Shown here: in pieces, positions 1 to 8,962 of the stretch
Layout of the letters: each line of letters starts with the position of its first letter
Position numbering within the stretch: the first letter of the stretch is position 1
Source of the DNA: Flectonema sp. DT1601
Taxonomy: Eukaryota > Euglenozoa > Diplonemea > Diplonemida > Diplonemidae
Direction: 5' to 3'
Assembly (NCBI GenBank): GCA_964019425.1
Contig: OZ025796.1
Location: 310,001-374,000, forward strand
Length of the DNA stretch: 64,000 nt
Position numbers and translations under genes: made by a program
The notes under the pieces: generated by a model
Told to the model about the DNA's origin: nothing
What the model saw: the letters and a program-made list of their open reading frames with translations, nothing else
Databases searched by the model: none

Positions 1-141
1 TGGATGATTCTTCCTAATGCAGTCAAAGCATGTCGAACCTTTTCGTTCAACATCTCCGCAGAGCTTTGCCATTTCCTTCACACATGTTTCCTTATTTGGA
101 GTTAAAGCAAGGATGACGACTGCGGTTAATAATGCCAACAT
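1..141 (-). CDS. Secreted Cys-rich protein, N-terminal part (runs off the window)
   Basis: The reading frame opens at an ATG (139-141) and stays open for 47 codons to the window edge. It starts MLALLTAVVILALTPNKETC, a typical short hydrophobic signal peptide with little n-region, and goes on with cysteines spaced C-x8-C-x10-C-x2-C in the visible part. Protist secreted proteins with repeated Cys pairs look like this, but I cannot name the family. A CAG acceptor-like site ends at 176, leaving a 34-nt A-rich leader before the ATG. The product is probably secreted or lysosomal. Its C-terminal part lies outside the window, so length and function are unknown. Confidence 0.6.
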   Translation of the reverse strand, partial: MLALLTAVVILALTPNKETCVKEMAKLCGDVERKGSTCFDCIRKNHP

Positions 142-402
142 AGTTGTTTTCTTTTTTTTTTGTTTTTTTTTTTTACTGACGGAGAATAAAAAGGTTAAAG
201 ACAATTCACATTCAGAGAGTAGCAAAAAATATCTAATTTCACTATGAAATAACAAAAACCGGTGATATCCATCAGAAGACTATCACTTCTTTCAATCATA
301 TGCAGCGAATGCTACAGTTTGGGAGGAAGTAAGGAACCAACGTACTATTGTCCTATTATAAATTACAAAAGGTCATCATGAGTGAATACACCATCATAAT
401 GA

Positions 403-1227
403 TCAAGGAAACATTTCAGCTAAGAAGTCGTCGAACTCATCAATTTGTTTTTCACCATCATTAGAGGGTTTTGGTGCCCATGCTAACTGTTCTGCTTCCC
501 TGTCAACAGTTGCTTCTTCTTCTTCTTTAACAATGACGTCGTCTTCTTTGGTTTCCTTTTCCTTCTTTGCTTCACAGTCATCGATATGCTGATTAACATT
601 GATTGGTTCAACCAGAAGCTCAGCTGACGCTGCAGGCTCTAATTTCGGTCGTTTTACAGAAGTAATCGGCTCTTCTTTGCTCTTTTCCATTTTTACAGGT
701 TTTGCAGGTCCTTCTTTAATGGGTTCCGATACAGGAACAATATCAGGCGGAGGTTCGATTCCGAGTCTTCGATTTTTTTTTACCAAATGGTGATATTGCA
801 TTTTTTGATTGCATTGAGAGCATAGTCGGACCTTTACGAGGGCTTCTTTTTTTATTTTTTGTTCGACGTATCGGAAAGGGACTTCCAACGTGATTAGAGA
901 AACTTTGTTCAAACAGCTGATGGCTCCGCAGTGGAACTGACCCTTACCAGATGTGACCTCCGCTTCGACTCTCCATCTCATCCCGATCTTACCTTGCTTA
1001 TAAAACGATAAATCAACCAGTGCATATTCCTTGAAAAGTCTCCTGCAATATGCCTCTGCCAATTTGCTTCCCCATTCATCATTCTTTTTCACACCACTAC
1101 TGCCAACAAATTGGTATGCTTCACGTAACGCTGTATAATCTGACTTGCAACCTTTATCTTTTATTAATTTATACTCTGCTATGAACTTTATATGTTTGTC
1201 CCATGGAGACAGACTTGAGAGTGACAT
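403..1227 (-). CDS. FRA10AC1: FRA10AC1-family nuclear/spliceosomal protein
   Basis: The 274-residue product matches the conserved core of FRA10AC1, known from human, a nuclear protein reported in catalytically active spliceosomes. Seen here: W-x-K-L-x2-AYCRRLFKEY around residues 52-68, RWRVEAEVTSGKGQFHCG at 85-101, EVPFRY at 115-120, and ALVKVRLCSQCNQKM at 129-143. Two Cys pairs (C100/C105 and C136/C139) look like a zinc-binding pair. The rest (about 150-274) is a charged, low-complexity tail rich in Lys, Glu and Pro that is not conserved in the family. The ATG is the first in frame and has a TAG acceptor-like site 37 nt upstream. Family assignment is secure; a splicing role is inferred from the family. 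Confidence 0.88.
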   Translation of the reverse strand: MSLSSLSPWDKHIKFIAEYKLIKDKGCKSDYTALREAYQFVGSSGVKKNDEWGSKLAEAYCRRLFKEYALVDLSFYKQGKIGMRWRVEAEVTSGKGQFHCGAISCLNKVSLITLEVPFRYVEQKIKKEALVKVRLCSQCNQKMQYHHLVKKNRRLGIEPPPDIVPVSEPIKEGPAKPVKMEKSKEEPITSVKRPKLEPAASAELLVEPINVNQHIDDCEAKKEKETKEDDVIVKEEEEATVDREAEQLAWAPKPSNDGEKQIDEFDDFLAEMFP

Positions 1228-1699
1228 GGTTTAATTAATTTCCTTTTTTGTTTAAAAATTAATTCTAAAATTATTTAAAAAAAAAATAATAACTCAACAG
1301 AAACTTGAATAAATCAGGGGAAAAGGAGGGGAAGAGGAAAAAGGAGAAAAAAAAAAAAAAAACACACGTAAGGAAGTACAACAAATAAGGGGTTTTATTT
1401 CCTATAATCACACACTATATGTTTTTTTCTTTCTTTGCACAGAAGAAGACGAAAAATACAATCGCTATGAACAAGTTAGCTTGAGTAGGAAAAAAAAGGG
1501 GACATATGGGAAGGTTTTTTTTTTTAAAAAAATAAAATAAAAAAATCTACAATATTCGATTGTTACAAAAGCCACCCATCGCTGGCTTGGTAGTTTTATG
1601 TTTCTTTATATTTATTTTATTTTTAATGACAAAAAAAATGTGTCAGGGAAGAAAAAACATTAGTCGCAACGAGAGCATTACATTGCATGTTTTTGTGTA

Positions 1700-1743
<44 letters not shown>

Positions 1744-1931
1744 AGAGAGAGAGAGAGAGAGTGCGAAGAAATCCGAAGGGAGACAATTGTTCAAATCAAA
1801 TCGCTGTTAGATGAATTGCCAGGATAGCCTTTTTTTTTTTTTTTTTTTCGAAATGAATATAACAAACAAATAAACAACACAATACGAAATATAAAGAAAT
1901 CGATCTCTAACACAAATCACCACACCCATTT
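1228..1931. other. Gene-free spacer with homopolymer runs
   Basis: About 0.7 kb between the FRA10AC1 start and the NPF-protein stop. It holds a ~42-nt poly(A) run near 1700, a GA dinucleotide run (about 1744-1762) and several T runs. Short reading frames here owe their openness to homopolymers. On the coding strand a long pyrimidine tract lies about 60-140 nt before the FRA10AC1 ATG. I see no RNA gene. Confidence 0.6.
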
Positions 1932-3962
1932 TTAACGGTTTGGCGACATACTGCGAGAGTGTGATCGAAGAGCAGGCGAAACATATGAGCTTTGGGAACC
2001 CAATCCGATGTAAGTTTGTAACGATTGATAATTCTGGAGAGATTGCGTTGATTTAAATGCCTGTGGAGATGCGATCGGGGCAGACTCTGGTTCAATCCAA
2101 TGACCGGCAACAACAGCAGCTTTACCAGACTGTGACGGGATATTATGTCTACAGCAACAACCATCAGCGAGTGCTGCTAACTTTGATAAAGTTCCATCCT
2201 GTTGTGCTCTTACACTGAGATATACTGATCCGTTTGCTCCTACTGAGTCCTTGAGCTCACCAGTAGCTGGGTTATAAATCATTCTATATAAAATACCACT
2301 TCTCATTCCCTCAACAGTTTTCGTGATACCCCCCTCAGCTGATGAATATACAATGACTTTGTTGTTTATGTCTATAACCTGAACACCAGCTAGCACAGTG
2401 TTGGATGGTACGGTAGCGCTTCTAATGGAGGATATGTTGACTGGGGCTGTTGGAGATCGCATGTCACTGCGGTTGCTTCGAGTTGATGCAAAATTCTGAA
2501 TACCTTGTTTTTGAGGAGTTACATTCGGTGACTTTGATCTGGTTCTGAGCATTCCTTCGAGAGCTTTTCGAGTTTCTCCCAATTTAACTTCATTTTCCCA
2601 AGTTATTCCGGCTACTATCGCGTCTTGAGCTTTCGTTAATTTATGTGATGTAAGCTGTAACGCAACGTCTTTTTCAGCAACTTCCTGTCTAAGAGCACAG
2701 ACTGATTCTTGAAGCCCTTGAACCTGAATTACGTTGTTAGTACTGCTTAGTTTTCTACCACCCATCATGTTTGTAAGTGATGATTGAGCAGTGTTCAGGT
2801 CAGCTGATGCCGCTTCAGCTGGGGCTGCACCAACTACTTCACCTGTTATGGATTCAAGGGATTGCTCAAGTCTTTTGATTATTCTTCGTTGCTCAGCAAT
2901 AATTTCACTTTCCTTGTCGTCAGGAGCCATGCTTGATTTGCGTTTGCTTTGTCGATTTGCTTTTTTAAGTTTTTCATTATCTTGTTGAAGATCTCTCTTG
3001 TCTTTTTCAAGTTGGCTAATGAGTTTTGATTTAATCATCAAATCCTCCTGCATTCGATTGATTTTACTATTCTGTGAGGAGTCCTGTAGCAATCTCTGTA
3101 AAGAAGCCACAGTCGATTGTAAGTTGTGATTCTCACGTTGAAGAGAATGAATATCTGGTGCCTCAGAAGGACATACTTCAGAGTTTACTTCATCAACATT
3201 TTGAATTGTTACGCTTCCCTGACGTTGCATAGTGCCGTCGATTGTGTGGTGAGAGACTGATGAGTGTTTTGAAAAACCAGATCTATTGCTCACTTGTCTT
3301 TGAATATTTCCACTACTTCTCTGAGGAATAAACTCTTGTTGACTTACATGAGAACCAGTTCTAGTCACACTCGCAGCTGGAGATCTCGGAATCAGGTCCT
3401 CATCAATTGGAGGTGGTGCCGGACCTAACGGTGATTTCGGTGTCGCCAAATCAATTTTTGGTGTTTTTTGCATTTCCGAAATATTCGGACTTTCACTTCT
3501 TTGAGATGCTGCAAATCCTGGACTGCCTGGTGGTCGATTTGGAGTTCCTGGCTTTGCTGTTGGGGTACCCATCGACTTCTTAAGTGTTGGTTTAGGAGAG
3601 GCATCGATTGGTTTTCCACCTAAAGTCTTGGATTTGAATGGATTTGGAGGTTCCTCTTCGGAAATTGATTTTGATCGTGGAGGGAAATCCTTCTTTGGTC
3701 CACCAATGGATGACTTGAACGGATTTGTAGGAACATCTGGTTCTGGTGACTTTCCCCTTGGAACAGGAGACGGTTTTTTGATCTGTGATTTGAACGGGTT
3801 CATCTGAGGACTACTCGGCTCAGATCCCTTTTTTGATGCAAAACTCGCCTTCGACACTAACTGCGATTTAAACGGATTTACTGGCTCTACCTCTGACACC
3901 GAGTTACGCGCTTTTGCCTTTTCTGACACAGACATACTAGCCATGCTTCCCTTTCGAGACAT
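1932..3962 (-). CDS. NPF-repeat, coiled-coil protein (putative EH-domain ligand)
   Basis: The 676-residue protein is not one I recognise. The N-terminal third is basic, Ser/Pro-rich and contains four copies of NPFKS (NPF at residues 29, 55, 80 and 107), spaced 25-27 residues apart. NPF tripeptides are the classic ligand of EH domains in endocytic proteins such as Eps15 and EHD. A coiled coil runs roughly 275-370. A short C-terminal segment (about 540-610) has beta-rich character (VQVIDINNKVIVYSS, then VEGMRSGILYRMIYN) followed by a CCC cluster and a Ser-rich tail. The ATG has a CAG acceptor-like site 16 nt upstream. The EH-ligand/endocytic role is inferred from the NPF repeats only. Confidence 0.75.
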   Translation of the reverse strand: MSRKGSMASMSVSEKAKARNSVSEVEPVNPFKSQLVSKASFASKKGSEPSSPQMNPFKSQIKKPSPVPRGKSPEPDVPTNPFKSSIGGPKKDFPPRSKSISEEEPPNPFKSKTLGGKPIDASPKPTLKKSMGTPTAKPGTPNRPPGSPGFAASQRSESPNISEMQKTPKIDLATPKSPLGPAPPPIDEDLIPRSPAASVTRTGSHVSQQEFIPQRSSGNIQRQVSNRSGFSKHSSVSHHTIDGTMQRQGSVTIQNVDEVNSEVCPSEAPDIHSLQRENHNLQSTVASLQRLLQDSSQNSKINRMQEDLMIKSKLISQLEKDKRDLQQDNEKLKKANRQSKRKSSMAPDDKESEIIAEQRRIIKRLEQSLESITGEVVGAAPAEAASADLNTAQSSLTNMMGGRKLSSTNNVIQVQGLQESVCALRQEVAEKDVALQLTSHKLTKAQDAIVAGITWENEVKLGETRKALEGMLRTRSKSPNVTPQKQGIQNFASTRSNRSDMRSPTAPVNISSIRSATVPSNTVLAGVQVIDINNKVIVYSSAEGGITKTVEGMRSGILYRMIYNPATGELKDSVGANGSVYLSVRAQQDGTLSKLAALADGCCCRHNIPSQSGKAAVVAGHWIEPESAPIASPQAFKSTQSLQNYQSLQTYIGLGSQSSYVSPALRSHSRSMSPNR

Positions 3963-5395
3963 TGTTGTAGTATTAAAACTGTACAGTGAGATAACTGTTT
4001 GATTGCTTTAAAGGATTAGTGCTGAAACAAATTGATATACAAAGTAGTTACTACAGCGACCATCATGTCAGTTAATACGAATATTATCTATAACGGGTCA
4101 CATCGTACTGGTAGTTAATAATTTCAGATCAGTAAAAAGAAAAAGTTTAGTTTCGGACCATACCCCCTTACCAGCCAAGATGAGAGGTGGATACAAAATG
4201 AACATTGCATACTACGAGGAAGCAGCAACATTAGTAGATCAGGACAGGTTGACAACACGATATTCACTTTGTCAGATCTTACGTACAGAAGTCCCCCACG
4301 GATGAATCTTGGCATATCAGTCACGACCATAAGAAATAACGGGTTTTCAATCTGAATAGATTTCTTCTGGGTGCAAAAAAAAAAACCGACCCTTTAAAAT
4401 AAATGAGCAGGTTCACATGACTGACAGTGGTATGAATGACTTATCATTTTCCACTATTTAAGGATGTTAGTTTGTTGGGAAGTTAGAAAAAAAAAAGAAG
4501 AAAAAAAAACTGATTCAAAACCACAATGATCGAAACACATTTCCAAGCAAGCTCAGAATATCACAAATAATTAATTTTTTTTTTTTTTTTTCGGATGTCA
4601 AACGTACAAAAAGGGGTCACTACAATTCGGCATCAGCCAAAGACCAAGTAATCGTACAACAAGAGTAACATGTCTGAGAATCTCTCGGGTAGGTTTGATC
4701 ACGTTCGTCATCGAATTTAACTACAACAGGTGAGAGATTATTCAGAAATGTAAGTAAATAAAAAAAAATAATAAAAAGAATCTACAAGTAGTATTGTCTC
4801 ACAGAAAGTAGAGCTACCTTAATACATTATCTTAGGTTTGTCACGTTAGGATAATTAGATGTGTTATTCAAGCTGTTATTGGAGGGGATGTATGTTCGAT
4901 TTTATAAAAATTACAACTGTGTTGTATCATAAAAACATAACAATAATTTAACATTAGTAGATACAGTGACTAAAGGTAATGTCAGTGTAGGTATACACTA
5001 ACTTATTGGGAGGGTAACTTGATACTGTGTTTAATATAAAGCAACTTGGGGGGAAAAAACTATTATATTTTTGTTGAACGCAGATAGAATCCTGTCGCAC
5101 GGGGGCTGTAAGAAGAAATATCGGCTTTCAATCTGAGTATTCTCCTACTACGTCGGTACCAAAAAAAAAAAAAAAGGTTAGCTCTCTACCAAGGAGTAGT
5201 GGTGGTGATAGTTTCTCGATAACAACATACAACAAGAACAACTTAAATCAAAAGAACACGACTGTTATCAGAGAAGACTAATACACACATCACAAAAGTG
5301 ATGAATTCCTCGTAAGGCGATAATTGAGAAAAAGAAAAAAAAGATTTGGAGAAGAGGATGGTTCTCCTCCATCAGTATGAAGACATCTCTTTCTT
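3963..5395. other. Gene-free spacer, 1.4 kb
   Basis: Sequence between the ABC1-like stop and the NPF-protein start. It holds several A/T runs (near 4575 and 5160, for example) and otherwise non-repetitive AT-rich sequence. Short frames on both strands (for example 4124-4330 minus) lack any recognisable feature. Most of it is probably the 3' UTR of the ABC1-like gene plus intergenic DNA. No tRNA or repeat array seen. Confidence 0.5.
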
Positions 5396-7018
5396 TTAAA
5401 TTGAGCTTAAAAACTCTTCAGCTTTTGGTGAGAATATCTGTGCCATGTGCAGACGCATGCCAAAAGCCATCCCGAGCCCACGAAGAAGTAGAATCATTCT
5501 TCCAGGCATAATTAAGTTATCTGGAACTGTCTCCACGGGATCCTTTGCCTCCAAGGCATCCAGGAACTCAGCGATATTATGAACCTTTCCATCAATAGTC
5601 ATTATGTCTGGTGTGTCACGATCTAACCAAAATGACGCAACTTTAAAAGTAATGTCTTTATTTCCGTATTTTGTTCTTTGACCCATCTCTTGCATCGTCT
5701 CAAACGCACCATCAACATCACCCTTTGATAAATGAAGCATTAAGTTTCCAAGTGGCTTACGCTCTTCTACGGATAATCTTTTAACTTGTCCGAAATCAAT
5801 GAGTCCTAACCTGCCATCAGGGAGGAGTAAAATATTACCTGGATGAGGATCTCCGTTAAACGCCCCGTGAGTGAACAACTGATCAGCGTGGACTTGGACT
5901 AAAGTGTTCATGATGTCTCCCATGTTAAGGGGGATTGACGACCACTTAAAATCGAGTCCTTTAACTTGACCGCTCTGGATTACATTTACAATAAAAGGAA
6001 TTGTAGTACAGTTGGCTAACAGACGCATGAAATTCTTAACGTAATCAGATGCTAATAAGAAATTGTGAACTCTGTTTGCGTGAGCCTGTTCATCCTCAAT
6101 CGATCTGAGTTGATGCTCACCCGATAAGATTTTATCCTTTTGCTCTTTTTCCAACTCCTCCAAAGTCTTTCCAAGTTGTTTTGCTATTTGAGTATAACTT
6201 TCCTTAACACCATCAACCAGTTTCTTTCCATGTAAATACTCCATGACTAAAACCTTCTTGGTACAATAATCATTATGAGCTTTAGGAACGACTACTTTAT
6301 TTTTCCATTTCGGGGTAATCAAACTTCGGATCAGTTCAATATTTTTGGCTTCCTCCTCGTAGTTGAATTCAGTCAGAAACTGTTTCTCAATTTCATCAAA
6401 TACGGGAACGTGTTGAGGCATGCAAAGTTTACAAAATGATTTTGAAGTGGCTATGTCACCTCGAAAGAGATCTTCTGCTCCCCAATGTTGAACTTTTACA
6501 GCGACCTCCTCACCTGTGGATTTGAGGATTGCTCGGTGGACCTGTCCTATAGATGCGACTCCAGCTGGGTTGGTATCAAAAAATGAAAATATTTCGTTTA
6601 AAGGTCGACCCAATTCATTTTCAATAACCTTCTCAGCATCTCCCAATTCAAATGGTGTCGGTGCCTGATTCTCTGTTTCTTTCATCCAATTCAAATATTG
6701 GATTGGGAAAAAGTCATCTCTCGTTGACATCATCTGAGCATTCTTTAGATAAAATCCTCTCATCCCAAACACAATATCACGAGCTTTAATTGATTGTGAA
6801 TCGTGAAGGTTTTCGTAACGTATTGAAGCTTCCTCGTCTGATATAAGTCCGAGGTCTCTACTTAATAGTTGAACCCATCGGTATCTCATGTAGATTGGAA
6901 ATGCTTTACACCAAAACGTTTGTGATCTTCCAACACCCTCGTCATAATACCCCAATCCTACTAATCCTGTTGTTGCTGTACCGAGTGTTCCTCCAATAAG
7001 TTTTATGATACGACCCAT
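5396..7018 (-). CDS. ABC1/ADCK (UbiB) family atypical kinase
   Basis: The 540-residue product has the UbiB/ADCK domain order. The KxGQ-type motif reads LKNAQ at 91-95; the loop that is Ala-rich in most members reads PAGVASIGQVHRA at 151-163; the VAVKVQ lysine is K175; EFNYEEEAKN is at 217-226; EYLHGKKL at 260-267; the catalytic segment HGAFNGDPHPGNI at 384-396; and DFG at 408-410. Family members in mitochondria and plastids support coenzyme Q or lipid metabolism. The N-terminus (residues 6-25) is hydrophobic and Gly-rich, fitting membrane association. KNAQ in place of KxGQ and GVAS in place of AAAS depart from the consensus. There is a CAG acceptor-like site 29 nt before the ATG. The subfamily (ADCK1/5-like or plant-like) is not settled. 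Confidence 0.92.
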   Translation of the reverse strand: MGRIIKLIGGTLGTATTGLVGLGYYDEGVGRSQTFWCKAFPIYMRYRWVQLLSRDLGLISDEEASIRYENLHDSQSIKARDIVFGMRGFYLKNAQMMSTRDDFFPIQYLNWMKETENQAPTPFELGDAEKVIENELGRPLNEIFSFFDTNPAGVASIGQVHRAILKSTGEEVAVKVQHWGAEDLFRGDIATSKSFCKLCMPQHVPVFDEIEKQFLTEFNYEEEAKNIELIRSLITPKWKNKVVVPKAHNDYCTKKVLVMEYLHGKKLVDGVKESYTQIAKQLGKTLEELEKEQKDKILSGEHQLRSIEDEQAHANRVHNFLLASDYVKNFMRLLANCTTIPFIVNVIQSGQVKGLDFKWSSIPLNMGDIMNTLVQVHADQLFTHGAFNGDPHPGNILLLPDGRLGLIDFGQVKRLSVEERKPLGNLMLHLSKGDVDGAFETMQEMGQRTKYGNKDITFKVASFWLDRDTPDIMTIDGKVHNIAEFLDALEAKDPVETVPDNLIMPGRMILLLRGLGMAFGMRLHMAQIFSPKAEEFLSSI

Positions 7019-7603
7019 GGTTTGGTTTTTTGTTTTTTTTTTTTGATCTGAAATTTATAAAAAAAGTAAAACATCAACTGATGACTCACAGAGATGAATG
7101 CTAGTTATCAAGTCCATCAGACCACCGAGTATCGGTTAGGTAGACACTCAAAGAGTACCGGGTGGCTCTTCTGAGGGGTCCCCAATACTGTAGTAGTAGA
7201 AAGAACCTAATCCCGAGGAGGATTGTTTTGTTAGTATCAGCACAGGAATGTAATGTTCTAATCATGAGGAGGCTGTACATTGTTATTGAGCTGTATGGGG
7301 AACAATAAATATAAATAATTAATTTTTTTTTTCAAAACAAAAAAAATAATAACATAATAAAAAGATATATTCCTCCATAACAAATCCAATAATAAAATGA
7401 CTTAAATAATTTTAAAAAAAAAAAAATCGAATTTCGCGAGTTGACCCATTCCGTTTCATTTTAACAGATATGTGTGTTGTTTTGAATAAAAATATTGAAA
7501 CAGAAAAAGGTTGAGCACGCAAAATGAATAAAAATTAGAAAGAAAACCGCCGATATCAACAATATTAAGGTTTACCGTAACACCGTTATTTTTATGAAAA
7601 TAC

Positions 7604-7643
<40 letters not shown>

Positions 7644-8962
7644 TTACAAAGTTGATGGCTTCGGAAACCTCTTGTGTTGGAATCTAAAGAAGTTTTTTCT
7701 ACACAAAACAAAAAAAACTGAATCAGCACACAGTCATTCTACTAAAATTAGAGAAGAAGACATTTACAAGTTCGGAGCTGACGACGCTGGTCGTCAGCTG
7801 GGGGGAAAAAAAAGAAAAAAAAGAAAAAAAACTAAGAGGGAGCTGAAAACTAAAACAAAAAAAAAATTAGCTTGATTGCTGATCATCAGCTATTTTCTTA
7901 TTTTCATTTGTTTGTTTGTTTGTTTGTTTTTTTTTGCACCCCGACAAAGTCGGAGAAGAAACTATATTCGATATTAAGAGCCGTTTTATTTATTTATTTT
8001 CGTCACGGTCATCTATTTTCCTGTGCGACAGTAATACTGTTTGCGATCAACAACATAATAAGGTTAATATGAATTTTTTTCTTTTTTTTTTTTTTTTTTC
8101 TTGATTCACATAAAATGCGAATATTTGTTTTGTGTTGTGTGTTTTTGTTTTGTTTTGTGAAAATACCACAAGGGTATCTATTTCTAAAGATGGCAAAAAA
8201 AAAATAAATAATAATTAGTAGTTTACCTCCCCGAATTAGTATTTCCTTCTTTTAGTCAAAAAACAAGTTGTAGAATTGCGTTGGTTCACTGTGTGTTGTT
8301 ACACTAAGATAACGGTTAGATTATCAGTGGATTTAGTTTAGTTTAGTTTAGTTAGCAAAATACAAACTGATGACTACGAGGGGTCTGGGTAGCCCGCATC
8401 AGTAAGGACCCAATCGCGAAGATTGTAGTTTCATAGTATTGGCTGGAAGTGATCGACTTCCAGCTTCCACCTTGCCCAGAGGCTAACAGGATTTAATACG
8501 ATGGAGGGAGTAGCAACGCTCCAAAAAAAAAGAAAAAGGTAAAGGCAAATAGTTCAGGTCAACATCGGATCTCATTGAAGAAAAGAAATGATGACCACCT
8601 TAAACTAAAATTGCTACCAAGAAATGTGTATAAAACCTGCTGATTGTTTTTTTTTTATGCTATCTTTTTTCGTTTGCTCGTACAAATAAAAAAAATATCC
8701 CAAAGAAATATTCTGAAGTAACAAAAGAAGAAGAACCAGAAAGTAAGCTCAGCACCAACCTGTCCAATCAGACAGTACCAAGAAATGTATGAAAAAAAAT
8801 AATAACTAAAAAAAAAAAAAAAAGAAAGAAACAACGGAAGAGGATTGAAAAATTCCAACAAAAAATACCAATTTCGGCAACGATGTGAAGAAGAAGAAGT
8901 AGCGCGCAATTCTGAGAGGATGCGATTTACTTCCAGAAAAACATTTTTTTTTTTTTTTTTTT
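7019..8962. other. Gene-free spacer, 1.9 kb
   Basis: Lies between the Kv-FHA stop and the ABC1-like start. It contains the longest T run so far (about 7607-7642), several shorter A/T runs, tandem GTTTA/GTTTG steps near 7907-7930 and 8336-8352, and two islands of more balanced composition (about 7080-7290 and 8370-8520). Open frames here are poly-Phe/poly-Lys artefacts. Confidence 0.5.
8442..8464. other. Perfect 8-bp hairpin in a GC-richer spacer island
   Basis: GCTGGAAG (8442-8449), a 7-nt loop (tgatcga) and CTTCCAGC (8457-8464) form a perfect stem-loop. It sits within an island (about 8370-8520) less AT-rich than the rest of the spacer. It could be part of the 3' UTR of the Kv-FHA gene or of a small non-coding RNA. 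I cannot assign a class. Confidence 0.35.

Noticed and set aside
7079-7172. C/D-box snoRNA (TGATGA at 7079, CTGA near 7169)
   Set aside because: No terminal stem closes the boxes, and the similar TGATGA at 8368 has no D box at a suitable distance.
7594-7875. Frames with poly-Phe and poly-Lys in spacers (also 12190-12755, 32723-34495, 42528-43047)
   Set aside because: Created by T and A runs; no ordinary protein sequence between the runs.
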